Origin: Triatoma infestans | Taxonomy: Eukaryota; Arthropoda; Insecta; Hemiptera; Reduviidae | Assembly (NCBI GenBank): GCA_011037195.1 | Contig: JAAEAF010003512.1 | Span: 1 to 64,000, forward strand | DNA length: 64,000 bases | Direction of reading: 5' to 3' | Shown: positions 1 to 12,381 of the stretch, in pieces | Layout of the letters: the number at the start of each line of letters is the position of its first letter | Position numbering within the stretch: the first letter of the stretch is position 1 | Made by a program: the position numbers and the translations under genes | The notes under the pieces: model-generated | The model's input: the letters and a program-made list of their open reading frames with translations, nothing else | Databases searched by the model: none | What the model was told of the DNA's origin: nothing

Positions 1-480
1 CATTCCAAATTTGAAGAAAATAGGTTAACCAAAAGTGCATCTTTGCATGAGTTTTCTCGAATCACTATCGCGGTATTTTGAATGTAAACTACACAGATCT
101 ATGCCTAACACTTTTGTTTGAAACATGTTTTCGTCAAACTTGACTTTACAGTAACTCCAACTTCATTAATTTTCTTTTTTCTGGTTTTTCTCCAATGATT
201 TTATTTAAACCATATACATAAGTGCCTACATACATAAATGCCTATCACTTTTATACGAAATTTTTTCGGGAAAAGTTATTTTTGGTGAGGTTCCAGTTAA
301 AACTATAAAGTAGCACTTCGGGACAATTTTGTATTAACATAAACCAATCTTTATTACTGAGGGCTGGAAAAAACCAACATATTGACATTAATGACAACGT
401 TGGCCTTCCACATGCCTGCAGGTGTCACAATATATTGTGGAAAAAACTAGCCGTATATTTTCAAATGTTTCAGCTTTTAA
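1..480 (+). repeat. TIR-family interspersed repeat, partial copy
   Basis: The first few hundred bases match the middle of the repeat family whose best copy is at 46001-46995. Shared blocks include 'ccaaatttgaagaaaat', a diverged 'ccggaagtgc' block and the 'cctatcacttttata' block. Both ends are missing and no open frame of note is present. The exact right border is uncertain. Confidence 0.45.
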
Positions 481-959
481 TATCTTGAAATAGTGACTCG
501 TAGCTGCTTGCGCTTCTATCTTCTCCTTTTCTTATTGGAGATAAGGGAATCTTGAGCGCAGTAGATTCCTAGCTCCGGTATTCTAAAATATTGGACATCC
601 AGTTTTCCAAAACATTGTGATCTAGGTTAATGTATGTGCTTGTTCGGTGATGTTTATGACATTATTCTGTACTGTATACGATGTATTCATCGTGATGGTG
701 TAGTTTGACTGAATTAAACTGATTTACTATCTATTGTATTTGTACTGGGCTGCGCGACGTAGAATGGCTAAATGGCCGAAGGAAAAAAAGAAGAAAGAAT
801 ATGGTTGATGGCACCATCTTATCCACTGCCGCAGTCACACTGTGAACTGTTTACTAACTTTAATTTATATAATATATGTGTTTTGGTTCGTCACACTGTT
901 GTCAAGTTTATGGTCAAACCTGAGTCGCATTATGGCTTTTTAAAAAGGCCTGTCTTCCT

Positions 960-1625
960 TTCAGGACAATTTAAGGTTTTACTATCAACAGAATATAAAT
1001 ATAGATTTGAAGCATTGTCAGAATTCCAAATTTGAAGGAAATCGTTTAACCGGAAATGCTACCTGACAGTAATGGTTTTTGAAATTATCTCCCAAACGAC
1101 TTCACCGATTTCTATTTTTTTTTCTTGCTATTAATTGAAGGTACACTAAACCTAAATTCCTTCGTAACTTTTACATTACCTCCGACAGACACCATACTGC
1201 TTACACCAATGCTATAATGACTACCTAACAATCAAACCAAACACTGGCTTAACTTATACGAAATCAAACCTATATTGTTTGTATAAATATTTGGGGTGGA
1301 GTACTGTGCACGGGACGATTATCTTTGAACATAGAATATTAACTGCACAGATATAAGCCTATCACATTTTTGTAGGAAAATTTATCTTAAACGAGTCATT
1401 TAGGTTTCTAAATTGAAACTGCCGCTATGAGCTTTGTTGGTTGCGAGAGAGAGCACTGCCATACGTCACACTCAGTTAAACATGTTTAATCCCTATTATC
1501 TTTTTTTTTAAGACCAGTTTAACTAAATGTTTGTAAACATGGCAATTTTAAACAAAATTTGTCACCTAAATTGTATTAATACGGTAAGAGAAAGTCGTGT
1601 GAGTGTTTCACACCAGAACTTGTTT
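960..1625 (+). repeat. TIR-family interspersed repeat, right half
   Basis: The copy runs from a diverged interior (around 'aattccaaatttgaagg' at 1021) to a well preserved right end, where 'gtaagagaaagt' at about 1584 is followed by the family's terminal block 'gtgtgagtgtttcacacc'. The left terminal repeat is not visible. Short frames in this stretch look like chance products of the repeat. Confidence 0.55.
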
Positions 1626-4140
1626 AGTATAAGTTAGAATTTTGCTGGCATTCATTCTGGAAGTGAGGATATTTCTGACAGTTTTATTTACATTATTTAA
1701 TGGTTTTCTTAGTGGTTACCAAAATGCTCACTGCAACAACAAGACACTAGTTACCTTGATGGATGGTTACGCCTTCCAATTACTTACAACTCTTCCTTTA
1801 AACCAAAAACTTTCTGATGAATACCCCAGGCGACAAACCTGTCATTACCATATTCTGCAGTTTATCCTTATGGAACATTGTTTTTTTTTATAATCTTACT
1901 ATGGTTACTATAGTAATTTATTTTTGATAGTTTCGAACCCTATCATCTCCCTAATCTTGATGTTTCGCTTCCGCAGGCTATTATTCTGGAGACCAATTTG
2001 AAGGCAATCTAATACTTGTTGATATGTTCATTAATAACTGCAAATAACTGTAATATTACTCGGGGAATGGCGGCTTCAAATAGTCCAAGTGTACACTTAT
2101 TTTCACTTAACTTCTTTTCTAAACAAACTATTTATTTAATAATCCTAGCTTTAAATTATGATCTAGCTCTATTTGAGGAATAAAACCCTAAATATCTCTC
2201 CTCCCAAAGCTGCCTCATTATAAAAGATTAGAAAAGTAAAAAACCAACTTGTACCCTAATAGGTTCAATGTAAATCAATCTGTTTAAAATGTAATTTTTT
2301 AAAAAAATCTACAGATTTTAGTTTTAAAGTTCTAAGTTTTACAGTTATTTTAGTATCAGTAAGAGGATTATTTTTTATCATTACTTGTGCTATTAAATTA
2401 ACGGGACTAATAAATATAATATTAAATTTAAAAAAAAAAATTAACGCAAAGATAAGCTGTTAGTGGCATACTAATTTGAATTCTACCAGAAATGCTGCAT
2501 GGTATATGAAAACTGCAAGGGAAGCTGTTTAATGTTATCGCCCACCAGAACTTGCCTGACAACAAATTATGTTTGGTAATGATACCAGGTTTACAGTACA
2601 TCGTCGTTCTGATGGAAAGTTTACCCTTTTAAAATCCAGACCATCTAATTTGTATTACACTGCGTTTTTATTAAATTCAGATGAAACAAGTTTTATTTCT
2701 TCTTAAATGGGATCAATTGCTGTAGAAGGAAGTATTATGTCGTTACATTGTTAACATTGAGTCTAGTTTTGGGGCGGAAATAACGAACACGTTGGTACTT
2801 TAATACCTTTACTTTTCATTAAGGATGCACTTCTGGTCAACCGATTTTCTTCACACTCTGAATTTGGGAAAAAATGTGCTTCATATTAATATTATATAGT
2901 TAATAGGATCATATAACATACAGTGATGGTAGTTTAGAGGAAAGCCCTTCCCAACAACTCAAAAAAAAAAAATCTCCCGGAAAAATGTTCTAAATCACAC
3001 AAACACACACACACTGGCAATTGAAAACACTTCTTCGAACTCAGGGGACCCAAATAAGATCTAGAAAACCCACCTTTATTCATGATACTAGGCTAGCACC
3101 GTTTGTGCTCCCCACAGGAGCGACCCTGTCCACTTGTAGTGAGAGCCTAGCATTGACTAAGTGGAACTCCAGATTTAAGTAGTGCCTGAATTCTAATTAC
3201 CCCCCAAAATAATAAACACCTTTATCTCAAGTAGCAACTATATGGACTTAATTTTTTCCCCCCCAAATAAATAGAACAATAATGAAAGTTCTAAAGGCTG
3301 ATTACTTATTAATGATAATGTCTGAACATATGGTTCCCCATAGATTTCTGCATAACATTTAATTTATAGGACAACACTGACTGAATACATTTAGTACAGT
3401 TGTTGGTAACACTGGTAATTCTCTATGGAAGGGAGTAAAATTGTCAACTACAAACATAATGTAATAGTGAATAAGTAAATAAAGCTTAGTGCAACAGTGC
3501 CCCTTACAAAATGCGCATAAATATTCTGTTATCTCGATTATTAATATTACATAATCATTATGCACCATCTATTTTCCTTGTATTTTTTTATCCTTTAAAT
3601 TATTTTATTCCTTACACCACCATAAATATCGAAGTAAAAAAATAAGAAAATAACCGCACTTCATTGCACCACTTCTCAGTGAATAGTATTCAACTATCAA
3701 ATTATTATAAAATATAAAAAAGTAATGCTTGAATGCACTTTAGTGGAAATAACTGGATTTAAACAGGTAATTATGAGAACATAACTATCAGGCAGTTTAA
3801 AAAAAAGTAACTATAATTAAAAGACTTGCAGTTAGCGTTAAGAAATTGCATTCACCAAATGAGATATAATAGATAATTAAAATAACTGCACTCTTCGTGG
3901 AATTATGTAAATAACTAGAAGTGGGATTAGGCCCTTGTCGTCTCCATGTATAGATTGTTGTTTTTTTTTTTTTAGATTCGTGTCCAATACCTGTTGCAGT
4001 TAAAGTCCGAAGAATGGATAGTATAGTCGTTATTGTCGTTTTTTTCTTTAAACTTATCCCGCCATGATCAAGAGGAGCAATTTGTGGAAAGGACGGTTTC
4101 TAGAAATGTAAGGGTTTGATCTGGTAACTCTAAACGTAAT
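1626..4140. other. Intergenic DNA without a recognisable gene
   Basis: AT-rich sequence with homopolymer runs and short frames on both strands. None shows a domain, splice structure or repeat motif I can name. A (ca)n run at about 3000-3015 is followed by a diverged 'ctcaggggaccc' block of the TIR family. Confidence 0.5.
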
Positions 4141-4149
4141 AACCAACTA

Positions 4150-4500
4150 TGTAACTTTGTTTACATGTAAAAAGAAATTGGACTTTTTGTCCAATTTTTA
4201 AAACTGACTTTTCACCGAAAATACATGTTTGCAGGTCTCCTGAGATTGCAAAACAGTTTTTAGAAATAGATCTCTCTATTTGAAGCGATCCGATTGGAAG
4301 GTTACTATCAATCCCTTAATAGGAAGTATACAATTTTATTGAAAGCATTTTTAAGTTGTTTTGCCATTTTGTCGAACAAAAACCAATGGTTTCAACGATT
4401 TTCTACCCAAAATATAAACTTTATATTTTGTACAAACTACATAAACTTTTATTTGAAGTATTTTTCTGGGGAAAATTGACTTTGAATTTGGGATAGAAGT
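4150..4500 (+). repeat. TIR-family repeat fragment
   Basis: The blocks 'ttttcaccgaaaatacatg' and 'aggtctcctgag' and the later 'acttttatttgaagtattt' region correspond in order to the interior of the reference copy at 46001-46995. Borders are approximate and both terminal repeats are absent. Confidence 0.4.
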
Positions 4501-5049
4501 GAGTCTGCCGTTCCTGTAAAGTGTCATACAGAAACTCTAAGGTTCGGAATGCTCTATAGTGTACAGAATATTCATGAGTTGTTGCCAAATTTCTAAGTTC
4601 GAAGTAAATCACTTGACAAGAGATTTTCATTTTTAGTAAATATTTCTGTTTCCATTGTTACTGGCTGTTTTGTGGATAAGGAAATTGAAAGATCTCTTCA
4701 GACTTGGTATACTAACTATTCATGTAAAAACTGTCACTTTTCATCACATTTCAGGGAAAACTGAAAACCTCAACAGTGTTGGCATAGTGAACATTCCCCT
4801 GTAGTAATGTTGGAATAAAATAAACACCCCCTCCCCCACCGTAATGGGAAATGACCCATAATGCGAAAACAAGAACATATTTTAAAATAAATTCCAAATG
4901 CCAATGAATGGAGAACAGAACAAAGGATAGCAGATCATAAAGAGGGATGTATTTGACTTGAATTAAATACATTCTCAATGTTTGAAAACGTTCAATTTTT
5001 TTTTATTCATCTCAGTTATTAACCAATTTAATCTTCTTATCCTTCTTCT

Positions 5050-5345
5050 TCCCTTAGCACTACGGCCCTTGAAGGACCTTGGCTTCCTGAAGCAGTTGGC
5101 TCCAGACGTCTCTATCAACAACCTTCCTTCTCCATTGCCTTACTTGCATTTTTTTGGAGATCTGACTCTCCATCCTGCAACCATTGCTGACCACTGTTAG
5201 CCCGTATATATATATATATATATCACAACCCCAGCAGTTTTTATTCGTCGGTTACCATCGGTGTTCAAGTCTCAGAACCATATATAATGATGGGCGTGAG
5301 GACGGTCTTGTATATAGCAACTTTAGCCTACCTGGAAACTTACTT
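5050..5345 (-). pseudogene. LINE reverse transcriptase C-terminal fragment
   Basis: On the minus strand, 5345-5230 translates to a decayed 'YKTVLTPIIIYGSET', the thumb segment common in non-LTR reverse transcriptases. 5190-5060 gives 'QWRRKVVDRDVWSQLLQEAK' ending in stops, which is the usual tryptophan-rich C-terminus just before the end of RTE/CR1-like ORF2 proteins. A (ta)n stretch interrupts the two parts. This is a 5'-truncated, mutated LINE end. Confidence 0.55.
5204..5222. repeat. (TA)n microsatellite
   Basis: About nine TA units inside the LINE fragment at 5050-5345. It probably expanded after insertion. Confidence 0.8.
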
Positions 5346-5845
5346 ACTGCGGACTTGATTTAGTTCCAGTAGTTGATTTAGTTCTCCAATTCCAAAAACT
5401 GAGAACTTGAGACATCTATGTATTTGTACAATGGATATTCATTTCTCAATTTTATATTGCTAATAATGTTGATTACTTTTCACCTTTCTTTTACGCATGT
5501 TAGGGTTGATTGCGAAACGCCAATAACAGCAAAACGACGCTAATTTGGTGTTTCTAGGAATACCAAACCTTATTGATTTTGCACATCTGTGTGCAGTTCA
5601 GTTTTCACAACAGAAGCGGACATAACCTAAAAAATTAATAGCACATTCCACCTATATTGTGAGTGTATGAAGTGCATAGAAATTGTTAGACCACAAGTTA
5701 TATCAGTCCACTCATATTATTACAGCCAGTGAAACTACTTTGCTCTGTTTTTTTTTTTGTAACTTTATCTATGTATAATGAAAGACATAGGTAAATCAAA
5801 AACTAGTTCATCATCTGTGTAATATAAATTCTGGTTTCATACTTT

Positions 5846-6560
5846 TTACTTTCTCTTACTCCTGGTAAGAGGAAGTATTTCTTTATTAAGGAAAACTATT
5901 AATTATTTAGAACTGGTTTTTAAACTACTACTTCACGTTATGATCAGTTGTTTTTGCTGAACAAAAATTCTAATGCGAAACATTTACTTATTTAAACTTG
6001 CAAGTTTTCGTAATTATGCTTACAGCTGGGCAGGTATGGAACAATTGGTATATGAAATTCTGACAGTGAACAATACTTCCTCTACCAGTGCTCACAAATT
6101 ATCTTTCTCTTACTCCGAGGTTAGAGGAAGTATTGCGACCGTATCAAATTTTTGAAATTAGGTATTCACCGGAAATGTAGGTTTTAACATCCTCGGAATA
6201 CAAAAAACTTTTTAGCAAATGGACGGTATGTGTGTGTGAATAAAAATTAAAAAAAATGCAAGAAGTTCAAACTTGGTATTCTGTTGCACTACTTAAATAA
6301 ATACAAATTTATGAAACATTTTCCGAGAAAATTGATTGTTTGGGAGACCCTGGAGTACAGTAGCTTTCCACTTAAGTTTCAATTCAGTATAATGTATGCT
6401 TTACCACCTATATAATGTTAATATACATTATAAGCACTGGTAGAATGCCAAATTGAAGAAAATGGTTTAACTGGAAGTGCGATTTTATATGAAATGTTTT
6501 GAATTTTTTCAATTTACTCGAAAACGATTGAAACGTTTTTCTTTAAACTTGGAGAAGTAA
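5846..6560 (+). repeat. TIR-family repeat, two overlapping left ends
   Basis: A left end 'actttctcttactcctgg' is seen at about 5846 and a second one, 'ctttctcttactccgagg', at about 6103. The second continues through the family blocks 'tattgcgaccgtatcaaat' and 'tcaccggaaatgtagg'. This suggests one copy inserted into or tandem with another. The right terminal repeat was not found. Confidence 0.55.
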
Positions 6561-7209
6561 CCGCACAAAATAGAGTTGAAGCCGATCTCGGATATTCGAA
6601 GATGTACATATGAGATGCAGGAAAGATGAAGTTTAATATAAATGCGGCCAAACTGGGATAATAAAATAAACTATGAAGAATGAAGAAAACAAAATAACAA
6701 TTAATTAATTAAGGTAAAAATGGTCTCATCCTTTAAAAAAGATCAGATGCAAAAACACTGTAAGCTAAAGACCGAAATCTGCTAGGTACTGAGATACGTG
6801 AAATATTTGTACAAAAGGGAGAATGTAGAGAAGCAAAAATTGAAAATAAAGGAATATAAGCCAAGGAACTAAAAGTAAACTAAGGAACTATAATTCAGTA
6901 AAATAGTAAATAGCCTTATGGGAATCAACGGTGGCTAATTAACTATATATCAATTAGCGGAAGCGAAAATTAACAGAAACTGGAGAAACAGTTTATACTG
7001 CACACAATACCGAGATGTTACTTAGTGGAAGAGCAAGTGAAGGAGAGAAAATAAGACCTTGGGAAACTTGCGGTAAGTACAAAGTGTGTCCAAATAAGGA
7101 AATGTTTAGTATTCCGATTCCGTTAACTAAGGGGTGAGGGAATTTGAGGAAACCGCCAAAGAAATCACTTGGTTTCCATGGTAACCCAACAATTCTGATC
7201 AAAACATAC
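6561..7209. other. Intergenic DNA, nothing recognised
   Basis: Purine-rich, AT-rich sequence without a convincing frame, RNA or repeat border. An 85-residue minus-strand frame at 6993-7250 shows no domain and overlaps the end of a repeat copy. Confidence 0.45.
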
Positions 7210-7915
7210 TTTAAAATAAATAAAAAATCTGGTGTAAAACACTCACACAACTTTCTGTTACTGCAGTTTACAAAATTGTAACTGTCAAATTTTATTGTAT
7301 ATCAAATTTAAGGAATTTCGTCGGTGTTTTTATGGAGAAAATCGGAAAAACAAAAAACTTTAGTAAAAACGCACTAATTTTACTTTTAATTTAGGTTTAC
7401 TAATTTTCTTGAAACTCGGAATTTCGGCAATCAATTTATTTATAATTATTTTATTTAGATGGTAGAAGTGAAATAAGAAATGAAATGGAAGTAAACTGAA
7501 ATAGCACTTTAGAGGAAAACCTAACCCCACCTCTGCCCTAAAAGCCCCCTTAAATTACTTTACCTGGAGAAATGATTCAAATAAAAGTTAGTAGCACTTT
7601 ATATTGTGGTTCACATTACTAGTTTAAAGAATCGTTGGAGCCGGTTTTGAGAAAATCACAAAAAATTGAAAAAAACCATTTAGTAAAGTGGCACTTCCGG
7701 TTGAACGATTTTTACGAAAAGCTTATTCTCAGGTCTCCTTGTAGCACTTTAACGAAATATTAAGTTTTAACATTCTGCGATTTTTTGTTTTTGAGATATG
7801 CTGTCACAGACATACAGACGCCACTTTTTTGGGCTCAGGGGACCTCGAAACGGATATTTCCGGTGAAAGCTCAATATCGAAAATTTGACACGGTTAAATA
7901 CTTCTACTTACTAAC
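7210..7915 (-). repeat. TIR-family interspersed repeat, inverted copy
   Basis: Read on the minus strand this copy begins near 7915 in the 'gatattgagctttcaccgg' block, continues through 'ggtcccctgagcccaaaaa' and 'aaccggaagtgccac', and ends at 7250-7210 with 'agaaagttgtgtgagtgt'. It is close to full length but lacks the microsatellite section. Confidence 0.6.
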
Positions 7916-8199
7916 ATAAAGAAATTAAAAACAAAGAAATTATTTTAGTTGGTATAGCGCTTCTTAAAAAAAAAAATTGGAAAAAATGAACATTGATATT
8001 TTTGCAGGGATGTGTCCATATGCAAATAAATAAATCTGTTTATATTGGAATAAGTTTTTGGCAAATATACAATATTTGAGGAATGGACTAGCGACTTTGT
8101 TTTAAATTTCTGAATTTTGGCTTTCTCGAATGTCACGTATCTCGAGTAACATAAATTGACGACCCAACATACATGTATCAAACGCAAGGCCTGCAGAGA

Positions 8200-8620
8200 T
8201 AGTTTATTTATTTATACTATTTATACGAGTAGTTAACCCTTTATACATTGTTCACAAATGCTGTTTATATTCACATAATATACACAAAATAGATATACAT
8301 AAAATATATATAAACTACACAAATAGAAACACCTAAAGAACATAAAACCCTTATACAATCAACCATATCAATAAAACGAAACGTAATCATAAACAAAGTA
8401 GTTCAGTATAAATTGAAACCTTGGGAGATACAACACTTACACCAAGTTATATGTTTATTGAGACAATCTGTGGCTGGCTGATAAAGTATGTTTGATCTGC
8501 CGTTTAAATGAGTGGAAGTTATCATTATGAAAGTCGATATAAGAAAATTTGTTTGCTCTTCTCATAATTCTGTACAAAGGACTATTGTAAAGGTAGTTGG
8601 TTCTGGCATATGGAATATGA
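8200..8620 (-). pseudogene. CR1/jockey-like LINE 3' end
   Basis: The minus strand from about 8613 to 8450 is open and reads 'PYARTNYLYNSPLYRIMRRA' followed by 'FHSFKRQIKHTL' and a stop. This resembles the C-terminus of many arthropod CR1/jockey-like ORF2 proteins (RT..NSPL.R, then an SFK motif). The AT-rich stretch to 8200 would be its 3' UTR. No insertion-site duplication was found. Confidence 0.5.
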
Positions 8621-8944
8621 AAAAGACTTTTTCGTTATTGTGCACAATCAATTGTTGAGCAATATTTTGCAATTCATTATCAGTTTCTTTTTTAATTTTT
8701 ATAGTTTATTAGTTGTAGCGTTTATTAGTTGTGGGCGGGCCCTACCAGGGGCATCTAGTATCTGCAGTGATCATCAACGCCAGCCTTTAGAAAATAATTA
8801 AAGAACCGAATTGAAATCATTTCTGATTCAAGTATTGTAGTAAAGCCAGTTTTTCAGCTTATTATCCCATGGTCATAGGCTTATTAACGCAGTAAGATCA
8901 GCAAGGAAACGGGTAGCAAATGTATTTTATAAAATGTTCTAATA

Positions 8945-8954
8945 TAACAGCAAA
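8945..8954. repeat. Left TSD of LINE 1
   Basis: The 10 bases 'taacagcaaa' recur exactly at 12141-12150 and bracket the LINE. Confidence 0.85.
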
Positions 8955-11900
8955 TTATATATTATAAACGAAGGAGAAGATGCAACTTTCTGCAACATTA
9001 ATCGTAGAGAGGTGATTGATCTGACCTTAGGGACTAATTTTATCTCGACCCTGGTAAGAGACTGGCATGTGTCCCAGGAACCCTCACTGTTGGACCAGAT
9101 GTATATTAGGTTTGGAATCCTGGCCAACTGCAGGCAAACATTGTCCTTCAGGAATCCCAGGCGAACAGACTGGAACTCATATAGGTGGGATCTCAGCCTT
9201 AACATCGGTTCAGTCAGACGCTCTTTTAAGACCCTGAATGGCATCGAGGACGCTGCGGATCAACTGCAGCGAGTAATTTTGGATGCTTTCCGGGTGCGAA
9301 CATCCACCAGAGGTGTCAGCTGGTGGAATGACCAGCTGGCAAGCCTCCGCGCTAGAGCGAGAATGCTGTTCAACGCGGCGAAGAAGAAGGGTACATGGAA
9401 GGAGTACCGTGAGGCCCTTACCTCTTATATTTTAGCCATTAGGAAAGCTAAAAAGGACTCGTGGAGAAGGCTGTGCGAGGAGGTAGAAACGACCTCCGAA
9501 GGAGCCAGGCTTCACAGAATACTGTCAAGGGTACCGACAAATCCGCTGGGAACAATCAGGAAATCTGATGGCGGCTTTACGGAGGCGGGAAGGGACACCC
9601 TGGAGCATATGGTTCTGGTGCACTTTCCTGGCTCGAAGGTGACGACGATGTTCCGCGGGATGAATCACGAATGGGTCCAGGGGGCAGGCCCGGATCCAGG
9701 GGGTATTGGACCGCGGCCAAAGAATGCGTCACATTCAACAAGATTAAGTGGGCTATACAACACTTAAGCCCTACAAGTCGCCGGGGCCTGATGGCATTCT
9801 TCCCGCTTTATTACAGCAGGGAAGTGATATTCTTACTCCTATTCTTTGCAGGGTAATGAGGGGAAGCGAGGCCCTTAACCTTGTTCCATTGGTATGGAGG
9901 CCTGTAAGAATTGTCTTTATTCCGAAGCCTGGGAAGAGAACTCATATCCAGGCTAAGGACTTTAGACCGATCAGTCTTTCCTCATTTACGATGAAAGTGT
10001 TGGAGAAACTGGTAGATCTGTACATCAGGGGAACGGAGCTTCAACTGTGGCCCCTGCAAGCTAATCAGCATGCCTACCAGAGGGGTAAATCCTGCGAGAC
10101 GGCCCTCCACTCCCTTGTTGGAGAATTGGAGGTGGCAGTATACGGCAGGGAAGTGGCTGTGAGAGTGTTTCTGGACATAGAGGGTGCCTTCAGCAACACG
10201 ACCTACAGCTCAATCACGCTAGCTTTGGAAGGGCACGGGGTGAACCGGACCATTACCGGGTGGATTGGCAGCGTGCTCAGAAGTAGGAAGATCATAGCTA
10301 GCCTCCTATGAGGAGACGCTTGAAACTACGGCTACAAGGGGATGCCCTTAGGGGGGAGTTTTGTCTCCCCTTCTGTGATGCATGGTTGTAGACGAACTGC
10401 TGGTGGAGCTTGATCGCAGGGGGTGTTCTGTCCTTGGCTACGCGGACGATGTGGTAGTCGTGGTCAGGGGCAGATACGAGACTGTTGTTAGTGAGCTACT
10501 ACAGGAGGCCCTGCGAGTGGTGGAGGGGTGGTGCAGAGACCATCAAGTCAACCCCTCTAAGACCACTCTGGTTCCATTTACCAGAAGAAGGAATGTGGAT
10601 TGTTTCAGCACACTGAACTTCTTCGGAAGAACTCTAGATGTGTCTGGTCAGGTGAAATACTTGGGGATCAAGTCCAGCTCCAAACTCACCTGGGGAGCAC
10701 ATCTTCATTATGTGACACAGAAGGCAAAAAAGTCTCTCTGTGGAGTCACCAGTGCCTGCGGGAAAGCATGGGGACTCTCCCAAAAAATGGCCCACTGGCT
10801 CTATAAACGGACCATCATACCTATCCTCACCTACGGGGCAGTTGTGTGGTGGCCGAAAACGGAACAGCAAGGTGCGAGGAAGAACCTCTCTGCTGGGGTT
10901 CAGAGACTGGCGTGCATGCTGATTTCGGGGGCGTTTTGTAGTGCCCCAACGGCTGCATTAGAGGTACTGCTGGGGTTGCCTCCTCTTCATCTTTTGATAT
11001 AAGCGGAGGCGAGGGCTAGTGCGTACAGACTCCAATGGAAGCAAAAGAAGCTCCCTAGCCAAGCACTTGGACATTATTCAGAAGGTAGACCCTGGCCCAA
11101 TCTTTAAGATGGCTGGGCAGGTGGCTGTCCAACATCCACTTTGAGCTCCCCTTCCAAGTGATAGTAATGTCACGGTCGGAATGGGCTAAAAGTTGGGAAA
11201 AACGGGACCGGACTGGGGGATCCTGTTTGCGGATGGGTCCAAAATGGCCTGCGGAACTAAGCCGGGATATATGCGGTTAAGCCGGAGGTACGCATTGCGA
11301 GACCCCTCGGAGGTTACTTCACAGTTTTCCAGGCTGAAGTCTATGCAATAAGGATCTGTGCTGAGGAGAACCTGCGTAAGGACTCTAGGAATAGAGATAT
11401 ATGCATCTTCTCGGACAGCCAGGCTGCGCTGAATGCACTTCGGGCGATCAGAATCACCTCCCCTTTGGTCAGGGAGTGCAGAGACTCCATGGAGGCATTA
11501 TCCCGGCACAACAAATTTCGGCTATGGGTGTGGGTGCCGGGGCATAAGGGGATCATAAGAAATGAAATAGCCGATCAACTGGCCAGGGAGGGAGCGAATA
11601 CTCACCTTCTATGGGCCGGAACCTGCTCTAGGGGTAGCCAAAAGTATGGCGAGGGCGGCTCTGAGAGAATGGACTCGGAGGGAACATAACCGATACTGGA
11701 GGCTGAGTACTGGGGCAAAGCACGGAAAATGGTTATGCCGGAGCTGTATGGAAGAAGGACCAGATACATCCTGGGTCTAAGCAGGTATCAGATTTCTCTG
11801 ATAATGGGCCTGTTTACTGGGCATGGGAGGTTCAAAAAACATCTGCACAAGGTAGGGTTGGTGGATGTAGAGCCCTTGTGCAGATTGTGTCAGCAGGAGG

Positions 11901-12140
11901 AGGAGACAGCCTCTCACCTGTTGTTTGATTGCGTTGCAATCGGCAGACTCAGGTACGAGATCTTCGGCACGTTGATACCGGAGGAAATCGTACTCCAGGA
12001 AGGACTGGTGGGGAAGGTTTTGGACCTCATGAAGAGGGGGGCTTCCACTATTAGGGTCGAGGGGTTGGAACAATAAGCCTCAATGGGAGGCTGCAGTGCC
12101 TGGGTTTTAGTCCCCCCCTGCATCATTCTAATTCTAATTC
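8955..12140 (+). mobile_element. LINE 1: 5'-truncated I/R1-like non-LTR retrotransposon
   Basis: A 3.2-kb non-LTR element bounded by an exact 10-bp direct repeat. It begins inside the endonuclease region, so ORF1 and most of the endonuclease are lost by 5' truncation, as is usual in target-primed insertion. The 3' end is not poly(A) but a short 'attcta' tandem (12125-12140). The same family left the older antisense fragments around 32835-33698 and 42636-43100, shown by the shared 'caataagcctc' 3' UTR motif and protein similarity. Confidence 0.9.
9012..12076 (+). pseudogene. LINE 1 ORF2 (endonuclease end, RT, RNase H), frameshifted
   Basis: ORF2 remnant in at least four frames. In order: endonuclease C-terminus ('WHVSQEPSLLDQ', 9070-9100); a connector with 'WWNDQLASLRARARMLF'; the RT fingers from 9748 ('YKSPGPDGI', 'DFRPISLSSF', 'FLDIEGAFSNT'); the palm with catalytic YADD at about 10438-10450; the thumb ('GQVKYLGIK'); RNase H pieces (a diverged 'FADGSK' near 11230, then 'WVPGHKGIIRNEIADQLARE' at about 11530); and a C-terminal zinc motif 'CRLCQQEEETASHLLFDC' at 11878. 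Frameshifts lie near 9760, 10315, 11003-11460 and 11690. It cannot encode a working polymerase as it stands. Confidence 0.85.
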
Positions 12141-12150
12141 TAACAGCAAA
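12141..12150. repeat. Right TSD of LINE 1
   Basis: Exact copy of 8945-8954, directly after the 'attcta' tail. Confidence 0.85.
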
Positions 12151-12274
12151 AATGAGAGGCCAAGACTGGGAATCGAGCGAGGTATACAAACTATTGCTTT
12201 TGGTTCGCTTAATCAGCACAAACCAAAATGAAATAACATAAAAAGATTGAATTCGCAAGAAATAGCTTACTGTA

Positions 12275-12287
12275 TTTTGAATAGCTT
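12275..12287. repeat. Left TSD of LINE 2
   Basis: The 13 bases 'ttttgaatagctt' recur at 17952-17964. Confidence 0.9.
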
Positions 12288-12381
12288 TTTTTTTTTTCTT
12301 TTTTTTTTCCGAGGGTTCCGCACCGCGACCATTTGTTGATCTATTGTACCCCCTTCTGGTGCATAAGATGAGCCAGCTCAT

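Noticed and set aside
9012..12076. LINE 1 ORF2 pieces as host genes
   Set aside because: Contiguous RT/RNase H remnants within a 10-bp TSD and 3' tail; clearly a transposon.
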